Of a stretch of 64,000 nucleotides of DNA, positions 25,795 through 34,846 are shown in pieces. Position numbers and translations under genes: made by a program. Each line of letters opens with the position of its first letter. Position 1 is the stretch's first letter. The notes under the pieces are model-generated. The model saw nothing but the letters and a program-made list of their open reading frames with translations, ran no database searches and was not told where the DNA came from. The DNA comes from Gemmatimonas sp. (GTDB taxonomy: Bacteria; Gemmatimonadota; Gemmatimonadetes; Gemmatimonadales; Gemmatimonadaceae), in assembly GCF_031426495.1 (NCBI RefSeq), contig NZ_JANPLK010000080.1, forward strand, positions 62,001-126,000. The letters run 5' to 3'.

Positions 25795-28106
25795 ACTCGA
25801 TACGCGATCACGCAGCGCCAACGCCACTTCCGTGGGCTGACGGTGCCTACAGCATCAAGCGTCACGGTGTCACGCTGACGAACTGCGATAGCGAGCCGGT
25901 GCAGACCCCGGGGTGCAGTCAGGCGCATGGCGTGGTGCTGGTGTTGCGAGTGAGCGATCTCACGATTCTCCAGGTAAGTGAGAACTCAGCGGCACACCTC
26001 GGCCTACCCCCGCACGAGTTGCTGGGTTGCTCGATTGCGCTGGTCGTCGCGGACGAGGGGGTGTGGCGCTTGCGCGCCTGCCTCGAGAAGGAGCCGATCG
26101 AGCGAAATCCCCTGTACGTGTTCACGCTGCCGGCGCGCGACGGTACCGCAGCGCTCGATCTCACGTTGCATACCATAGATGGGCTCGCCGTGCTGGAATG
26201 CGAGCCAGCCGCGCCTCACGAGACCTTGGCGCCGGACTACTATGCACTGGTCAAGAAGTCGGTGGCGCGATTGCAGGCCACGGACAATCTCGCCGATTTT
26301 TGTCGGAGCGTGTCGGACGAAGTGCGCACGCTCACCGGGCTCGATCGCGTGATGGTGTATCGCTTTCATCCCGACTTTCACGGCGAGGTGGTTGGCGAAA
26401 GCCGACGCGACGACCTGGATTCCTGGTTCGGGATGCACTATCCCGCTGAGGATATTCCTCGTCCCGCGCGCGAGATCTTCAAGAAGATCTGGGTGCGTCC
26501 GCTGCCGGACAACGGTGCGCCGGTCATGGAACTCATGCCGCTCGTCAATCCCGACACCGGTCGTGCTCTGACGATGACGCACTGCGCGCTGCGCGGCGCA
26601 TCGGTGATGTATACGGAGTACCTGCAGAACATGGGTGTGGCCGCCTCGCTCACGTTGTCGTTGCTTGTCGACGGCGAGCTCTGGGGGCTGGTGGCGTGCC
26701 ATCATCTCACGCCGACGCACTTTCCGTATCAGATGCGTGCGGCGTGCGAGTTCGTGGCGCAGGTGGCGTCGCTACAAGTCCGTGCGGTGGAGCAGCGCGA
26801 GTCGCTGGCGTATCGACTGCAATTGGAGGAGGCGCACAACCGGATGGTCGCCCAGGCGGCAAACGCATCTGGGCTGGCGTCGATGACGGTGAGTACACCC
26901 GGACTGCTCGATGCCATGAACGCTACGGGCGCAGCGATCTTCCACACCGAACGCTGGTGGTTGGTTGGTGACACGCCGACGGAGGCCCAACTCGCGGACC
27001 TGAAAGTGTGGCTCGAATCGCGTGCCGAGTATCAGTCGGCCACGCGACCGGTGTTCGCCACCGACTCGCTGGTGAGGGAATACCCGGCCGGCGCGGCATT
27101 CTCCGCGATCGCGAGTGGCGTGCTGGCGTTGCCGTTGGCGCGGAACAAGGGCAGCGCCGTACTCTGGTTTCGCCCGGAGACCATGCAGACGGTGCACTGG
27201 GGCGGCAATCCGAACGACAAGCCGTTGGTGACAGGGCCGCATGGCTCGCGTCTGACGCCGCGACGCTCGTTCGAACTCTTCACGGAGTCGGTGAAAGACC
27301 GTGCATTGCCATGGCTTCGTGTAGAAGTCGAGGCCGTGCTGCGGTTACGTGTGCTCATCATGGAACTCGTGGTGAGTCGCGCCGACTACCTGGCGGTGTT
27401 GAATGTCGACCTTACGCGCAGCAACGAAGAACTCGACGCCTTTGCCTACATCGCGAGCCATGACCTGAAGGAACCGCTGCGCGGAATCTCCCACTTTGCG
27501 CATACGCTGTTGGACAGTGCAGTGTCGGCAGATGTCGCGGCGCATGAACGCCTCGAAGGACTGTTGCGGCTGACGCAGCGCATGGATACGCTGCTCGATG
27601 CGTTGCTGCATTTTTCGCGGGTCGGGCGCGCTACGCTGCTCGTTGAGCCGGTCGACCTGAACGAGGTGGTGGAGGAAGCGTTGGAGATGGTCGCCGCGCG
27701 ACGCCAGGAAGTACCCACCACCATCCGTATCCCGCGCACCTTGCCCACGGTACTCTGTGACCGGACACGGGTGCGCGAGGTATTCATGAATCTCCTCGCC
27801 AATGCGTTGAAGTACACCGATCGCGCATCCCGTGACATCGAGATCGGCTGGCGCGACGACCCGTCGGGCGTTCCCGCCTTTTATGTCCGCGACAATGGTA
27901 TCGGTATCGAGCCGCGGCATTTCGATCTCATCTTCACGATGTTCAAGCGCCTGCACGGCCGTGAGTTGTACGGCGGTGGTTCGGGTGCAGGGCTCTCCAT
28001 TGTGAAGAAGCTCGTCGAGCAGCATCGTGGGCGTGTGTGGCTGGAGTCGAACGTCGGCGAGGGGACCACCTTCTCGTTCACGCTCACCACACCCGCATCG
28101 TCATGA
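25791..28106 (+). CDS. bphP: Bacteriophytochrome histidine kinase
   Basis: The product is 771 residues: PAS (about 35-135), GAF (150-310), PHY (330-510), HisKA with His557 in ASHDLKEPLRGI, and HATPase (DNGIGIEPRHFD, GSGAGLSIVKKL). Cys32 in NCDSEPVQTPG is at the biliverdin-binding position of bacterial phytochromes. The DIP motif appears as HYPAEDIPRP, and the GAF end has LWGLVACHH. In the helix CALRGASVMYTEYLQNMG the residue equal to the near-invariant His260 of Cph1 and DrBphP is Tyr274. It should sense red/far-red light using biliverdin from the upstream enzyme. Overlapping genes on both sides indicate an operon. Confidence 0.93.
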   Translation: MNSIRDHAAPTPLPWADGAYSIKRHGVTLTNCDSEPVQTPGCSQAHGVVLVLRVSDLTILQVSENSAAHLGLPPHELLGCSIALVVADEGVWRLRACLEKEPIERNPLYVFTLPARDGTAALDLTLHTIDGLAVLECEPAAPHETLAPDYYALVKKSVARLQATDNLADFCRSVSDEVRTLTGLDRVMVYRFHPDFHGEVVGESRRDDLDSWFGMHYPAEDIPRPAREIFKKIWVRPLPDNGAPVMELMPLVNPDTGRALTMTHCALRGASVMYTEYLQNMGVAASLTLSLLVDGELWGLVACHHLTPTHFPYQMRAACEFVAQVASLQVRAVEQRESLAYRLQLEEAHNRMVAQAANASGLASMTVSTPGLLDAMNATGAAIFHTERWWLVGDTPTEAQLADLKVWLESRAEYQSATRPVFATDSLVREYPAGAAFSAIASGVLALPLARNKGSAVLWFRPETMQTVHWGGNPNDKPLVTGPHGSRLTPRRSFELFTESVKDRALPWLRVEVEAVLRLRVLIMELVVSRADYLAVLNVDLTRSNEELDAFAYIASHDLKEPLRGISHFAHTLLDSAVSADVAAHERLEGLLRLTQRMDTLLDALLHFSRVGRATLLVEPVDLNEVVEEALEMVAARRQEVPTTIRIPRTLPTVLCDRTRVREVFMNLLANALKYTDRASRDIEIGWRDDPSGVPAFYVRDNGIGIEPRHFDLIFTMFKRLHGRELYGGGSGAGLSIVKKLVEQHRGRVWLESNVGEGTTFSFTLTTPASS

Positions 28107-30064
28107 CCAAGTCGCGTGAGCATACTGCCCCCTTTCACGTGCTGTGCATTGAGGATTCGCCGGAGGATCGGGCCAATACTCGACAGATGTTGCTGCTCGG
28201 GTCGTCGCGTCGCTACATCTTTACCGAAGTTGACACGGGCGCGTTGGCGTTGCGCATGTTGCGCGATATGCCGAAACCGCCTGACTGCATTCTGCTGGAT
28301 TTCAAGCTGCCTGATATGGACGCGCTCGAAATCATCGCGGAGCTCCGCGGAGGCAAGTCCCTGCCGTCGTGTCCGGTGGTGGTGCTCACCGGCGTGGCGG
28401 AAAGCGGTCCGCAAGTTATCGTGGCCGGTGCGCAGGACTTTGTCGGCAAGAGCTGGGCGTCACCCGAGAGTCTGACACGCGCAATTGAAAGCGCGGTGCA
28501 GCGCTATGCCTTGGCACTCGAACGGGAGCGCGTGGCCGACGCCTTGTACGCCAGCGAGCAGGTGTTGCGGTTGTTCGTGCAGAACGCCCCGGCCGCTGTA
28601 GCGCAGTTCGATCGCGAGATGCGCTACCTCTGCGCCAGCGGTCGATGGCAGCAGGATTATGGGTTCACGGGCGACATCACCGGTCGTTCCCACTACGAAC
28701 TTGTTCCTGATCTTTCGGACACCATGAAGGCGGTGTACCGGCGCGTGCTGGACGGCGAGACGATGTCCTCCGACGGCGACCGGTCGGCACGCGCCGATGG
28801 GAGCGTGCGATGGGAAAAGTGGGAAGCACTTCCGTGGCGAGATGCCACGGGTGGGATCGGCGGCATTCTGATGTCGTCGGAAGACATCACCGAGCGGGTG
28901 CAAGCCGAGGAAGAGCTGCGACGTCTGGCCGCCGAACTCTCGGACGCGGCGCGTCGCAAGGACGAGTTCCTGGCCACCTTGGCGCATGAGCTCCGGAATC
29001 CGCTGGCCCCGATCCGGAGCGGATTGCACGTGTTGCAGCTCACGAGCGGCGTCGGGTCGGCCGCCGACGAGGCGCGGATGATGCTGGAGCGACAGATCGC
29101 GCAGATGGTGCATCTCGTAGATGACTTGCTCGACGTGAGCCGCATTAGTGGCGGGAAGCTCCAGCTTCGCAAGGAGCGGATCGAGCTTGCTGGCGCGCTA
29201 CACAGCGCCATCGAGATCAGCCGTCCGCTAATCGATGCCGGTGGTCACGTGCTCACCGTCGTGGTGCCGTCGCAGCCGATCTTCGTCGATGCCGACATGA
29301 TGCGGCTCGGACAAGTGTTCGCCAACTTGCTCAGCAATGCGGCCAAGTTCAGCGATCAGAGCGGGAGCATTCATCTGTCCGTCGCGTTTCAGGGCGGCAA
29401 TGTACTGGTGAGCGTCAAGGATTCCGGCATCGGTATCACGCCCGACATGTTGGGCGGTGTGTTTCGGATGTTCTCGCAGATCGATCAATCGTTGGAGAAG
29501 TCACAAGGAGGCCTTGGCATTGGCCTCTCGCTGGTGAAACAGCTGGTCGAGCTGCACGGCGGAAGCGTCGAGGCGCGCAGCGCCGGCGCCGGTCAGGGCA
29601 GTGAGTTCGTGGTGACATTGCCGATGGTCGCGGCAGTTACGCGCGTAGTACCGCCACTCCTCGTTGACGACCTGCTGCCCATCGTCTCGGTGCCGCGCCG
29701 AATCCTGGTGGCCGACGACAATGAGGATGCGGCGGATAGTCTCGCCATGCTCCTCACGTTCCTCGGTCACAACGTGCGAACGGTCGGCGACGGACTGGCG
29801 GCGGTAGCGATGGCAAATGCGTTTCGGCCCGAGGTGATCCTGCTCGACATCGGCATGCCGATGCTGAATGGACACGATGCGTGTCGTCGCATCCGGGCCG
29901 AACCGTGGAGTAGCGCCGTGCTCCTCATCGCGCTGACTGGCTGGGGACAGGAGGATGTTCGGAATCGATCGGTGGAGGCAGGGTTCAATCACCATATCGT
30001 GAAACCGGTCAGCCTGGCCACGCTCACGCGGCTGCTGGCCGAGATGCCGGCGGCGCTCGCATAA
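28103..30064 (+). CDS. Hybrid histidine kinase (REC-PAS-HisKA-HATPase-REC)
   Basis: The product is 653 residues from the ATG that overlaps the bphP stop. An N-terminal receiver with Asp66 (DCILLDFKLPDMD) is followed by a PAS domain (about 150-275), HisKA with His295 in LATLAHELRNPLAPI, HATPase (DSGIGITPDML, GLGIGLSLVKQL) and a C-terminal receiver with Asp582 (VILLDIGMPMLNG). The first receiver has the Rcp1-like form common beside phytochromes, so it is the likely target of BphP phosphorylation, which would then control this kinase. The output DNA-binding protein is not in the window. Confidence 0.9.
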   Translation: MTKSREHTAPFHVLCIEDSPEDRANTRQMLLLGSSRRYIFTEVDTGALALRMLRDMPKPPDCILLDFKLPDMDALEIIAELRGGKSLPSCPVVVLTGVAESGPQVIVAGAQDFVGKSWASPESLTRAIESAVQRYALALERERVADALYASEQVLRLFVQNAPAAVAQFDREMRYLCASGRWQQDYGFTGDITGRSHYELVPDLSDTMKAVYRRVLDGETMSSDGDRSARADGSVRWEKWEALPWRDATGGIGGILMSSEDITERVQAEEELRRLAAELSDAARRKDEFLATLAHELRNPLAPIRSGLHVLQLTSGVGSAADEARMMLERQIAQMVHLVDDLLDVSRISGGKLQLRKERIELAGALHSAIEISRPLIDAGGHVLTVVVPSQPIFVDADMMRLGQVFANLLSNAAKFSDQSGSIHLSVAFQGGNVLVSVKDSGIGITPDMLGGVFRMFSQIDQSLEKSQGGLGIGLSLVKQLVELHGGSVEARSAGAGQGSEFVVTLPMVAAVTRVVPPLLVDDLLPIVSVPRRILVADDNEDAADSLAMLLTFLGHNVRTVGDGLAAVAMANAFRPEVILLDIGMPMLNGHDACRRIRAEPWSSAVLLIALTGWGQEDVRNRSVEAGFNHHIVKPVSLATLTRLLAEMPAALA

Positions 30065-30314
30065 GTCGTGGAATCGGTCGCATCAGGCGGATCTACGCAA
30101 ACGTCGGTAGCGATGCCATTCGCGTGCCTCACCGTATCCGGACCGCGTTGAAGTTGGCGGTAATCGTTCAGGGGACTTCAGGATCGTCAAGAGCCGTGCA
30201 GCCGACCTGATCGGCGTGCCGTTGGAACACATCTGCGGCGCACGATTTAGTCTCTGGAGGGCGCACGCGTCACGCGCCAACCCACGATGACTATCTCCTG
30301 ATTCTCTCGCACCC

Positions 30315-31997
30315 ATGTCGTTCACGATTGGCTTGCTGGTAGTGACGTTTTTTGCGTCACTCGGCGGACTCGGGCTCTTCATCTGGTCGATGTCGAACGG
30401 ACTGTTCGGTCCGGAATCGGCAGCGAGTCGGGTGATCTTTGGCGCCAAAGAAATCGGCTTGGCGGAGGAGCCCGCGGCGGCGAGCGTCGCCGGACAGAAT
30501 GCGCTGCAGGAAACGATGAATCGGACGGGCCACACCGGTGAGTTCTCGGTCCTCACCGTGGAAGAAGCCAACGAACGTCTCATCCAGGACGCATCGGGCC
30601 GATGGCCGGTGCTGTTGTGCATCGGATTTGCCGTGGCGTGGTTGGTCATCGCCTCCACGTTCGGGCTGGTCGCGTCGATCAAGCTGCACGTTCCGGACTG
30701 GCTCACGGGGCAGGCCTGGCTGTCGTTCGGTCGCATCCGACCGGCGCACCTCAACAGTGTGGCCTACGGCTGGTGCAGCATGGCGGCGTTCGGCGTCGCG
30801 CTCTGGCTCATGCCGCGCTTGCTGCGTACGCCGCTGGTGGGCGCAAAAACCGCCGCGGCCGGCGCGGTGCTATGGGGCGTCGGCGTCAGCTCCGGCATCA
30901 TCGCCGTCCTGGCCGGCCGGAGCACCGGTCTCGAGTGGCTGGAGTTTCCCTGGCAGTGCGACGTGCCGATGGTGATTGGCGGAACCATGATGGGGGTCGC
31001 GCTGCTGCGCACGTTGCGCAACCGCACGGTCGAACACTTGTACGTGTCGGTGTGGTACATCGCGGCCGGTCTGATATGGCTGCCCATTCTCATTACCGTG
31101 GCGAACTGGCCGGGCATCCACCACGGCGTCAGTCAAGCGGCCATGAACTGGTGGTATGGACACAACGTGCTTGGGCTTTGGTTCACGCCCATCGGCCTGG
31201 CGGCGATCTACTACTTCATTCCGAAAGTACTCGGCAAGCCGATCCATTCGTACAACCTGTCGCTCGTCGGCTTCTGGACGCTCGCCTTCTTTTATAGCCA
31301 AGTGGGCGGACATCATCTCATCGGTGGTCCTGTGCCCGGCTGGATCATTTCGCTGTCGATCGTGCAGAGCGTCATGATGATTGTGCCGGTCACCGCCGTG
31401 GCGATCAACCAGCATCGCACCTCGTGGGGACACCTTGGGGCGCTTCGCAACTCGCCCACGCTCCGTTTTACCGTGCTGGGCGGCATGATGTACACGCTGG
31501 CATCGGTGCAAGGGTCGATCGAATCGCTACGCGTCGTGAATACGGTCACCCACTTCACGCACTACACCGTTGCGCACGCGCATCTCGGTCTCTACGGCTT
31601 CTTCAGCATGGTCATGTTCGGCTCGATCTACTTCATGCTGCCGCGCGTGCTCGACTGGGAATGGCCGTCGCATAAACTGATCAGTCTGCACTTCTGGCTC
31701 GTCATGGTTGGCTTTGCTATCTACTTCATCGGACTCTCCATCGGCGGATGGTTGCAGGGGCTCGCCATGCTCGACGCCTCAAAGCCTTTCATCGAGAGCG
31801 TCGTCATCACCAAGCCATACCTGCTGGTGCGAACCCTCGGCGGTTCGCTCATGACCCTCGGACATCTCGTGTTTGCCCTGCATGTGGGCCTCATGCTCAC
31901 GCGCCGTGGCGCGGTGAAACGCGGACCCACGCTGCTGCGCACAACGAGCTACACGCCGGGTAGCGCCGGCCTCGCGTTGGGCGGGAGCGGCGCATGA
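30315..31997 (+). CDS. ccoN: cbb3-type cytochrome c oxidase subunit I with N-terminal CcoS-like segment
   Basis: The product is 560 residues. Residues 1-45 (one membrane helix, then FIWSMSNGLFGPES) resemble the small assembly protein CcoS, normally a separate gene. From about 92 on it is CcoN: RPAHLNSVAYGW (low-spin heme His), WWYGHNVLGLWFTPIG (CuB His), VGGHHLIGGPVPGW (paired His) and HFTHYTVAHAHLGLYG (heme b and b3 His). It is the proton-pumping heme-copper catalytic subunit of the high-affinity oxidase. The stop overlaps the start of ccoO. It heads a five-gene coupled run. Confidence 0.92.
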   Translation: MSFTIGLLVVTFFASLGGLGLFIWSMSNGLFGPESAASRVIFGAKEIGLAEEPAAASVAGQNALQETMNRTGHTGEFSVLTVEEANERLIQDASGRWPVLLCIGFAVAWLVIASTFGLVASIKLHVPDWLTGQAWLSFGRIRPAHLNSVAYGWCSMAAFGVALWLMPRLLRTPLVGAKTAAAGAVLWGVGVSSGIIAVLAGRSTGLEWLEFPWQCDVPMVIGGTMMGVALLRTLRNRTVEHLYVSVWYIAAGLIWLPILITVANWPGIHHGVSQAAMNWWYGHNVLGLWFTPIGLAAIYYFIPKVLGKPIHSYNLSLVGFWTLAFFYSQVGGHHLIGGPVPGWIISLSIVQSVMMIVPVTAVAINQHRTSWGHLGALRNSPTLRFTVLGGMMYTLASVQGSIESLRVVNTVTHFTHYTVAHAHLGLYGFFSMVMFGSIYFMLPRVLDWEWPSHKLISLHFWLVMVGFAIYFIGLSIGGWLQGLAMLDASKPFIESVVITKPYLLVRTLGGSLMTLGHLVFALHVGLMLTRRGAVKRGPTLLRTTSYTPGSAGLALGGSGA

Positions 31998-32611
31998 GTC
32001 GGGAAGCGCAGGTCGATCTCACCCGGCTCATTACGGGCGCATTGGCGATCGTGACGTTCTCGATCGTCGCGCTCGTGGTCATGCCGTACTTCCTCACGCG
32101 CCAAACCGCGCAGCCCGTGAAGCCGGCCCCGTATACCACGGCGCAGCAGGCCGGTCGGGCGGTGTATATCGCCAACGGCTGTATCTACTGTCACTCGCAG
32201 CAGCCGCGCGATCCGAGCATCGCGCCCGACCAGCAACGGGGATGGGGGCGGCCCTCGGTGCCGGCCGACTACGTGCACGATCAGCCGCACTTGCTGGGCA
32301 CCATGCGCACCGGCCCCGACTTGTTCAACATCGCGGTACGGCAGCCCAGTCGTGACTGGCATCTCGGTCATCTGTATCAGCCGCGGGCGTACATGGCGCA
32401 GTCAATCATGCCGGCCTATCCGTTCTTCTTTGAGGAGCTGACGGGACCCGCGCAAGCGGGCGAGGTGGTGGTGACGCTGCCGCCGGGAGCGGCGCCTGTC
32501 GGGGTGCGCGTGGTGGCTAGGCCTGAGGCGATTGCGCTGGTAGACTACCTACTATCGTTGGACCACACGTATCCCGTTCGCACCGGGCGCAACGCCGGAG
32601 CAGCGCGATGA
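31994..32611 (+). CDS. ccoO: cbb3-type oxidase mono-heme subunit CcoO
   Basis: The product is 205 residues with one N-terminal membrane anchor (about 13-33) and one heme c site, Cys63-x-x-Cys66-His67 (GCIYCHSQQPRDP). The sequence after it (GWGRPSVPADYVHDQPHLLGTMRTGPDL) is diagnostic for CcoO, as is a downstream Met (QSIMPAYPF) as sixth ligand. It passes electrons to CcoN. It overlaps ccoN before it (ATGA) and the CcoP-like gene after it. Confidence 0.93.
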   Translation: MSREAQVDLTRLITGALAIVTFSIVALVVMPYFLTRQTAQPVKPAPYTTAQQAGRAVYIANGCIYCHSQQPRDPSIAPDQQRGWGRPSVPADYVHDQPHLLGTMRTGPDLFNIAVRQPSRDWHLGHLYQPRAYMAQSIMPAYPFFFEELTGPAQAGEVVVTLPPGAAPVGVRVVARPEAIALVDYLLSLDHTYPVRTGRNAGAAR

Positions 32612-33189
32612 CGCCGGAAACGCGGGCGCCGCGGGATCGAGAACACGACGAGCCGGAAGAACAGATCCGTCCGTTGCCACGCGTGTTGCTGGCGCTGGCA
32701 CTCAGCGGTGGACTGTGGGGCGGCTGGTATCTCGCACGCAGCGAGTCGGACGTCTCCCCCACGCTCGGCGATCGGCGTTCGGCTGCGGCGTTCGCCGCCC
32801 CACCAGCCAACGCGGCGGTTAGTGGTGCGCAGGTGTATACGGGGAAATGTGCGGGGTGTCATCAAGCCAGCGGCCTTGGCTTGCCCGGTGTGTTTCCGCC
32901 ACTGGCGAAGTCGCCGTGGGTGTCGGGATCGGAGCAACGGCTGTTGGCGATTCTGCTGCATGGTATTCAAGGTCCGATCGAAGTGTTGGGAACGACCTAT
33001 AACGGCATGATGCCGGCGTGGAGTACGCTCAGCGACGCCGAGCTCGCGGCGGTGTCCACGTATGTGCGGAATGCGTTCGGCAATACGGGCAGCGCGATCA
33101 CCGTCGGCGACGTGGTCGCGGCACGCGCCGCCACCGCCGCACGTACATCACCGTGGGCTGGTGGCGAGGAGCTGGAGCGCGTTCCGTGA
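32608..33189 (+). CDS. Mono-heme CcoP-like cytochrome c subunit
   Basis: The product is 193 residues with one membrane helix (about 24-42) and one heme c motif, KCAGCH (Cys81, Cys84, His85). The sixth-ligand Met is probably in NGMMPAWSTLSD. Classical CcoP has two heme c domains and is about 300 residues, so this is a shortened version. By position it is the electron entry subunit of the oxidase. The start overlaps ccoO (ATGA), and its stop overlaps a GTG start for the SCO protein. Confidence 0.85.
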   Translation: MTPETRAPRDREHDEPEEQIRPLPRVLLALALSGGLWGGWYLARSESDVSPTLGDRRSAAAFAAPPANAAVSGAQVYTGKCAGCHQASGLGLPGVFPPLAKSPWVSGSEQRLLAILLHGIQGPIEVLGTTYNGMMPAWSTLSDAELAAVSTYVRNAFGNTGSAITVGDVVAARAATAARTSPWAGGEELERVP

Positions 33190-33839
33190 GTGCCTGGCGC
33201 GGCATGGCCGGCGCCGCTATGTCGTTGACCGCCGTGGTGACGTTGCTGGGTGGCGCCACGCACGGCTTTCGGGTGTGGACCACCGACGCGGCGCGTGCGG
33301 CGGCGGTGGCGACGCATCCGATTTCTGTGCCGTCCGTGTCGCTGGTAGACGAACACCGTGCGCTGCAGTCGATCGCGACAACGCGTCGCGCCACGATCGT
33401 GGACTTCGTGTACACGCGCTGTATCACGCTGTGCGGCACGCTCGGCGCCACGTTTCAACAGCTGCAGGCGGCCATCGTGCGTCGCGGCGTGGCCGACCGC
33501 GTGCGGCTACTCACGATCTCGTTCGATCCGGTGTGGGATACGCCAGAACGGTTGCGCTACTACGCGATCGCGATGCATCCCGACCCGGCCGCCTGGACCA
33601 TCGCGACGTTCTCGAATACACACGAGGTTGCGGGCGTACTACGCACCTTCGGGATTCGCGTCATATCCGATGGTGCCGGCGGCTTCGTGCACAATGCGGC
33701 CCTGCATGTGGTGAATCCGGCGGGACAACTGGTCGCCATTGTGCCGATCGACGCGCGCGAGGACGCCATCGATGCGGCGCTCGCCGCCGCGCCGGTGACG
33801 CGAGCATTGTTGCCGTCGCGGCGCGTGGGCGCCCGATGA
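33186..33839 (+). CDS. SCO1/SenC-family copper chaperone
   Basis: The product is 217 residues from the GTG that overlaps the CcoP-like stop; ATG at 33204 is an alternative. An N-terminal anchor (about 8-25) is followed by a thioredoxin-like fold with FVYTRCITLCGTLG, which holds the CxxxC copper site, and a distal His in VHNAALHVV. These are the three copper ligands of SCO proteins, which load CuA or CuB sites or act as thiol reductants. In this operon it should help metallate the oxidase. The stop overlaps the next gene. Confidence 0.88.
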   Translation: MSAWRGMAGAAMSLTAVVTLLGGATHGFRVWTTDAARAAAVATHPISVPSVSLVDEHRALQSIATTRRATIVDFVYTRCITLCGTLGATFQQLQAAIVRRGVADRVRLLTISFDPVWDTPERLRYYAIAMHPDPAAWTIATFSNTHEVAGVLRTFGIRVISDGAGGFVHNAALHVVNPAGQLVAIVPIDAREDAIDAALAAAPVTRALLPSRRVGAR

Positions 33840-34450
33840 GCGATCGCCGGCTGTTGGTGAGCATGGCCCTCGTGGCGGGCTGCCTCGTGGCACGCGATAC
33901 GCTCGAGCGCACCATGTGGTTGCAGATGCTCGTCCAGATTCCGCTGTTGATCTCGGCCGGCGTGATCGCGAGTGGCGTGATCGCGTCGCGCACGACTTCG
34001 TCGGAGCTACTGTGGCGCCGCTGGAACCGCCACGGCATGAGTGGCCTCGTCCTGGCCGCTGGTGGGGTCGCCTTCTGGATGATTCCGCGGTGGCTCGACG
34101 CCGCCGTGGAGCACCCGGGCGTGGACGTCGCGAAGGCGCTGTCGCTGTGGGCCGTCGGTATCGTGGGCGCACTGTCCTGGCGAGCCGCCGGCGCGATCGT
34201 ACAGCTTTTCGTGCTCGGCAACATGGCGTGGATGACCGCCACAGTGGGTCTGCTGTTGCTTGATGCGCCAACGCGCCTGTGTGTGACCTACGGCGCCTCC
34301 GATCAACGCCTCGCGGGATACGGACTGCTCGTGGTCACACTGGCCGTCGTGGTGAAGGCACTGCTGCGGGCAAGCGTGGCGTTGCCGTTGGCGGTACCGC
34401 TGGCGGTCGGTCCCGATACGCCGCTATCGGCTCACCTGGACACCCTGTAG
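33836..34450 (+). CDS. Membrane protein of the cbb3 oxidase operon
   Basis: The product is 204 residues with about five hydrophobic segments (about 8-20, 30-48, 68-84, 98-118, 125-145 and a last one at 160-182). The ATG overlaps the SCO stop. I recognise no family, but position in a coupled oxidase operon suggests a part in oxidase assembly or cytochrome handling, similar in size to CtaG-like proteins. Its end overlaps the convergent DoxX-like gene by 27 bases. Confidence 0.65.
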   Translation: MSDRRLLVSMALVAGCLVARDTLERTMWLQMLVQIPLLISAGVIASGVIASRTTSSELLWRRWNRHGMSGLVLAAGGVAFWMIPRWLDAAVEHPGVDVAKALSLWAVGIVGALSWRAAGAIVQLFVLGNMAWMTATVGLLLLDAPTRLCVTYGASDQRLAGYGLLVVTLAVVVKALLRASVALPLAVPLAVGPDTPLSAHLDTL

Positions 34451-34783
34451 CGCCGCGATACACAGGAACAGGTTGATCACCATGAGCACGGCGGCCGGGA
34501 TGGCCTCGATAACGGGATCCCGCACCCGCACACGGGTGATCACACCCAGCGCCATCAGTAAGGCCAATCCGCCGGCGGAGGGAAAGACCAACGCCGGAAT
34601 GACGAGGCTGCTCAGCAAGCCGAGCGCGCCAAGGACTTCGAGCAGACCAACCAGTCGGCGGAACCGGGACAGGTTGTAGCGTGCGAATTCGTCGATCATG
34701 GCGCCCATGAACAGGCAGCTGAAGCCGTAGCCCAGAAAGAGCGTCACGGATAGCGCAAAGGAAATCTGAACTGCGAGCGTCAT
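34424..34783 (-). CDS. DoxX-like membrane protein
   Basis: The product is 119 residues with four membrane helices (about 6-24, 44-63, 70-86 and 95-115). The element FRRLVGLLEVLGALGLL, giving a helix with a Glu after a basic stretch, is typical of DoxX-like family members. Their role is uncertain; some take part in redox or respiratory functions. It is divergent from a second DoxX-like gene 63 bases away and converges on the oxidase operon. Confidence 0.7.
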   Translation of the reverse strand: MTLAVQISFALSVTLFLGYGFSCLFMGAMIDEFARYNLSRFRRLVGLLEVLGALGLLSSLVIPALVFPSAGGLALLMALGVITRVRVRDPVIEAIPAAVLMVINLFLCIAALQGVQVSR

Positions 34784-34846
34784 GAAACCGTTGTTAATTC
34801 AAGAATGCGTTGGCGCGTGCTTTACACGTAGACACAGGAGCGACTC

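Noticed and set aside
30065..30314. Short open stretch between the hybrid kinase and ccoN, with a codon pattern reading like VKSRAADLIGVPLEHICG
   Set aside because: Too short and without a start or known motif. It could be a gene relic, but I cannot support it.
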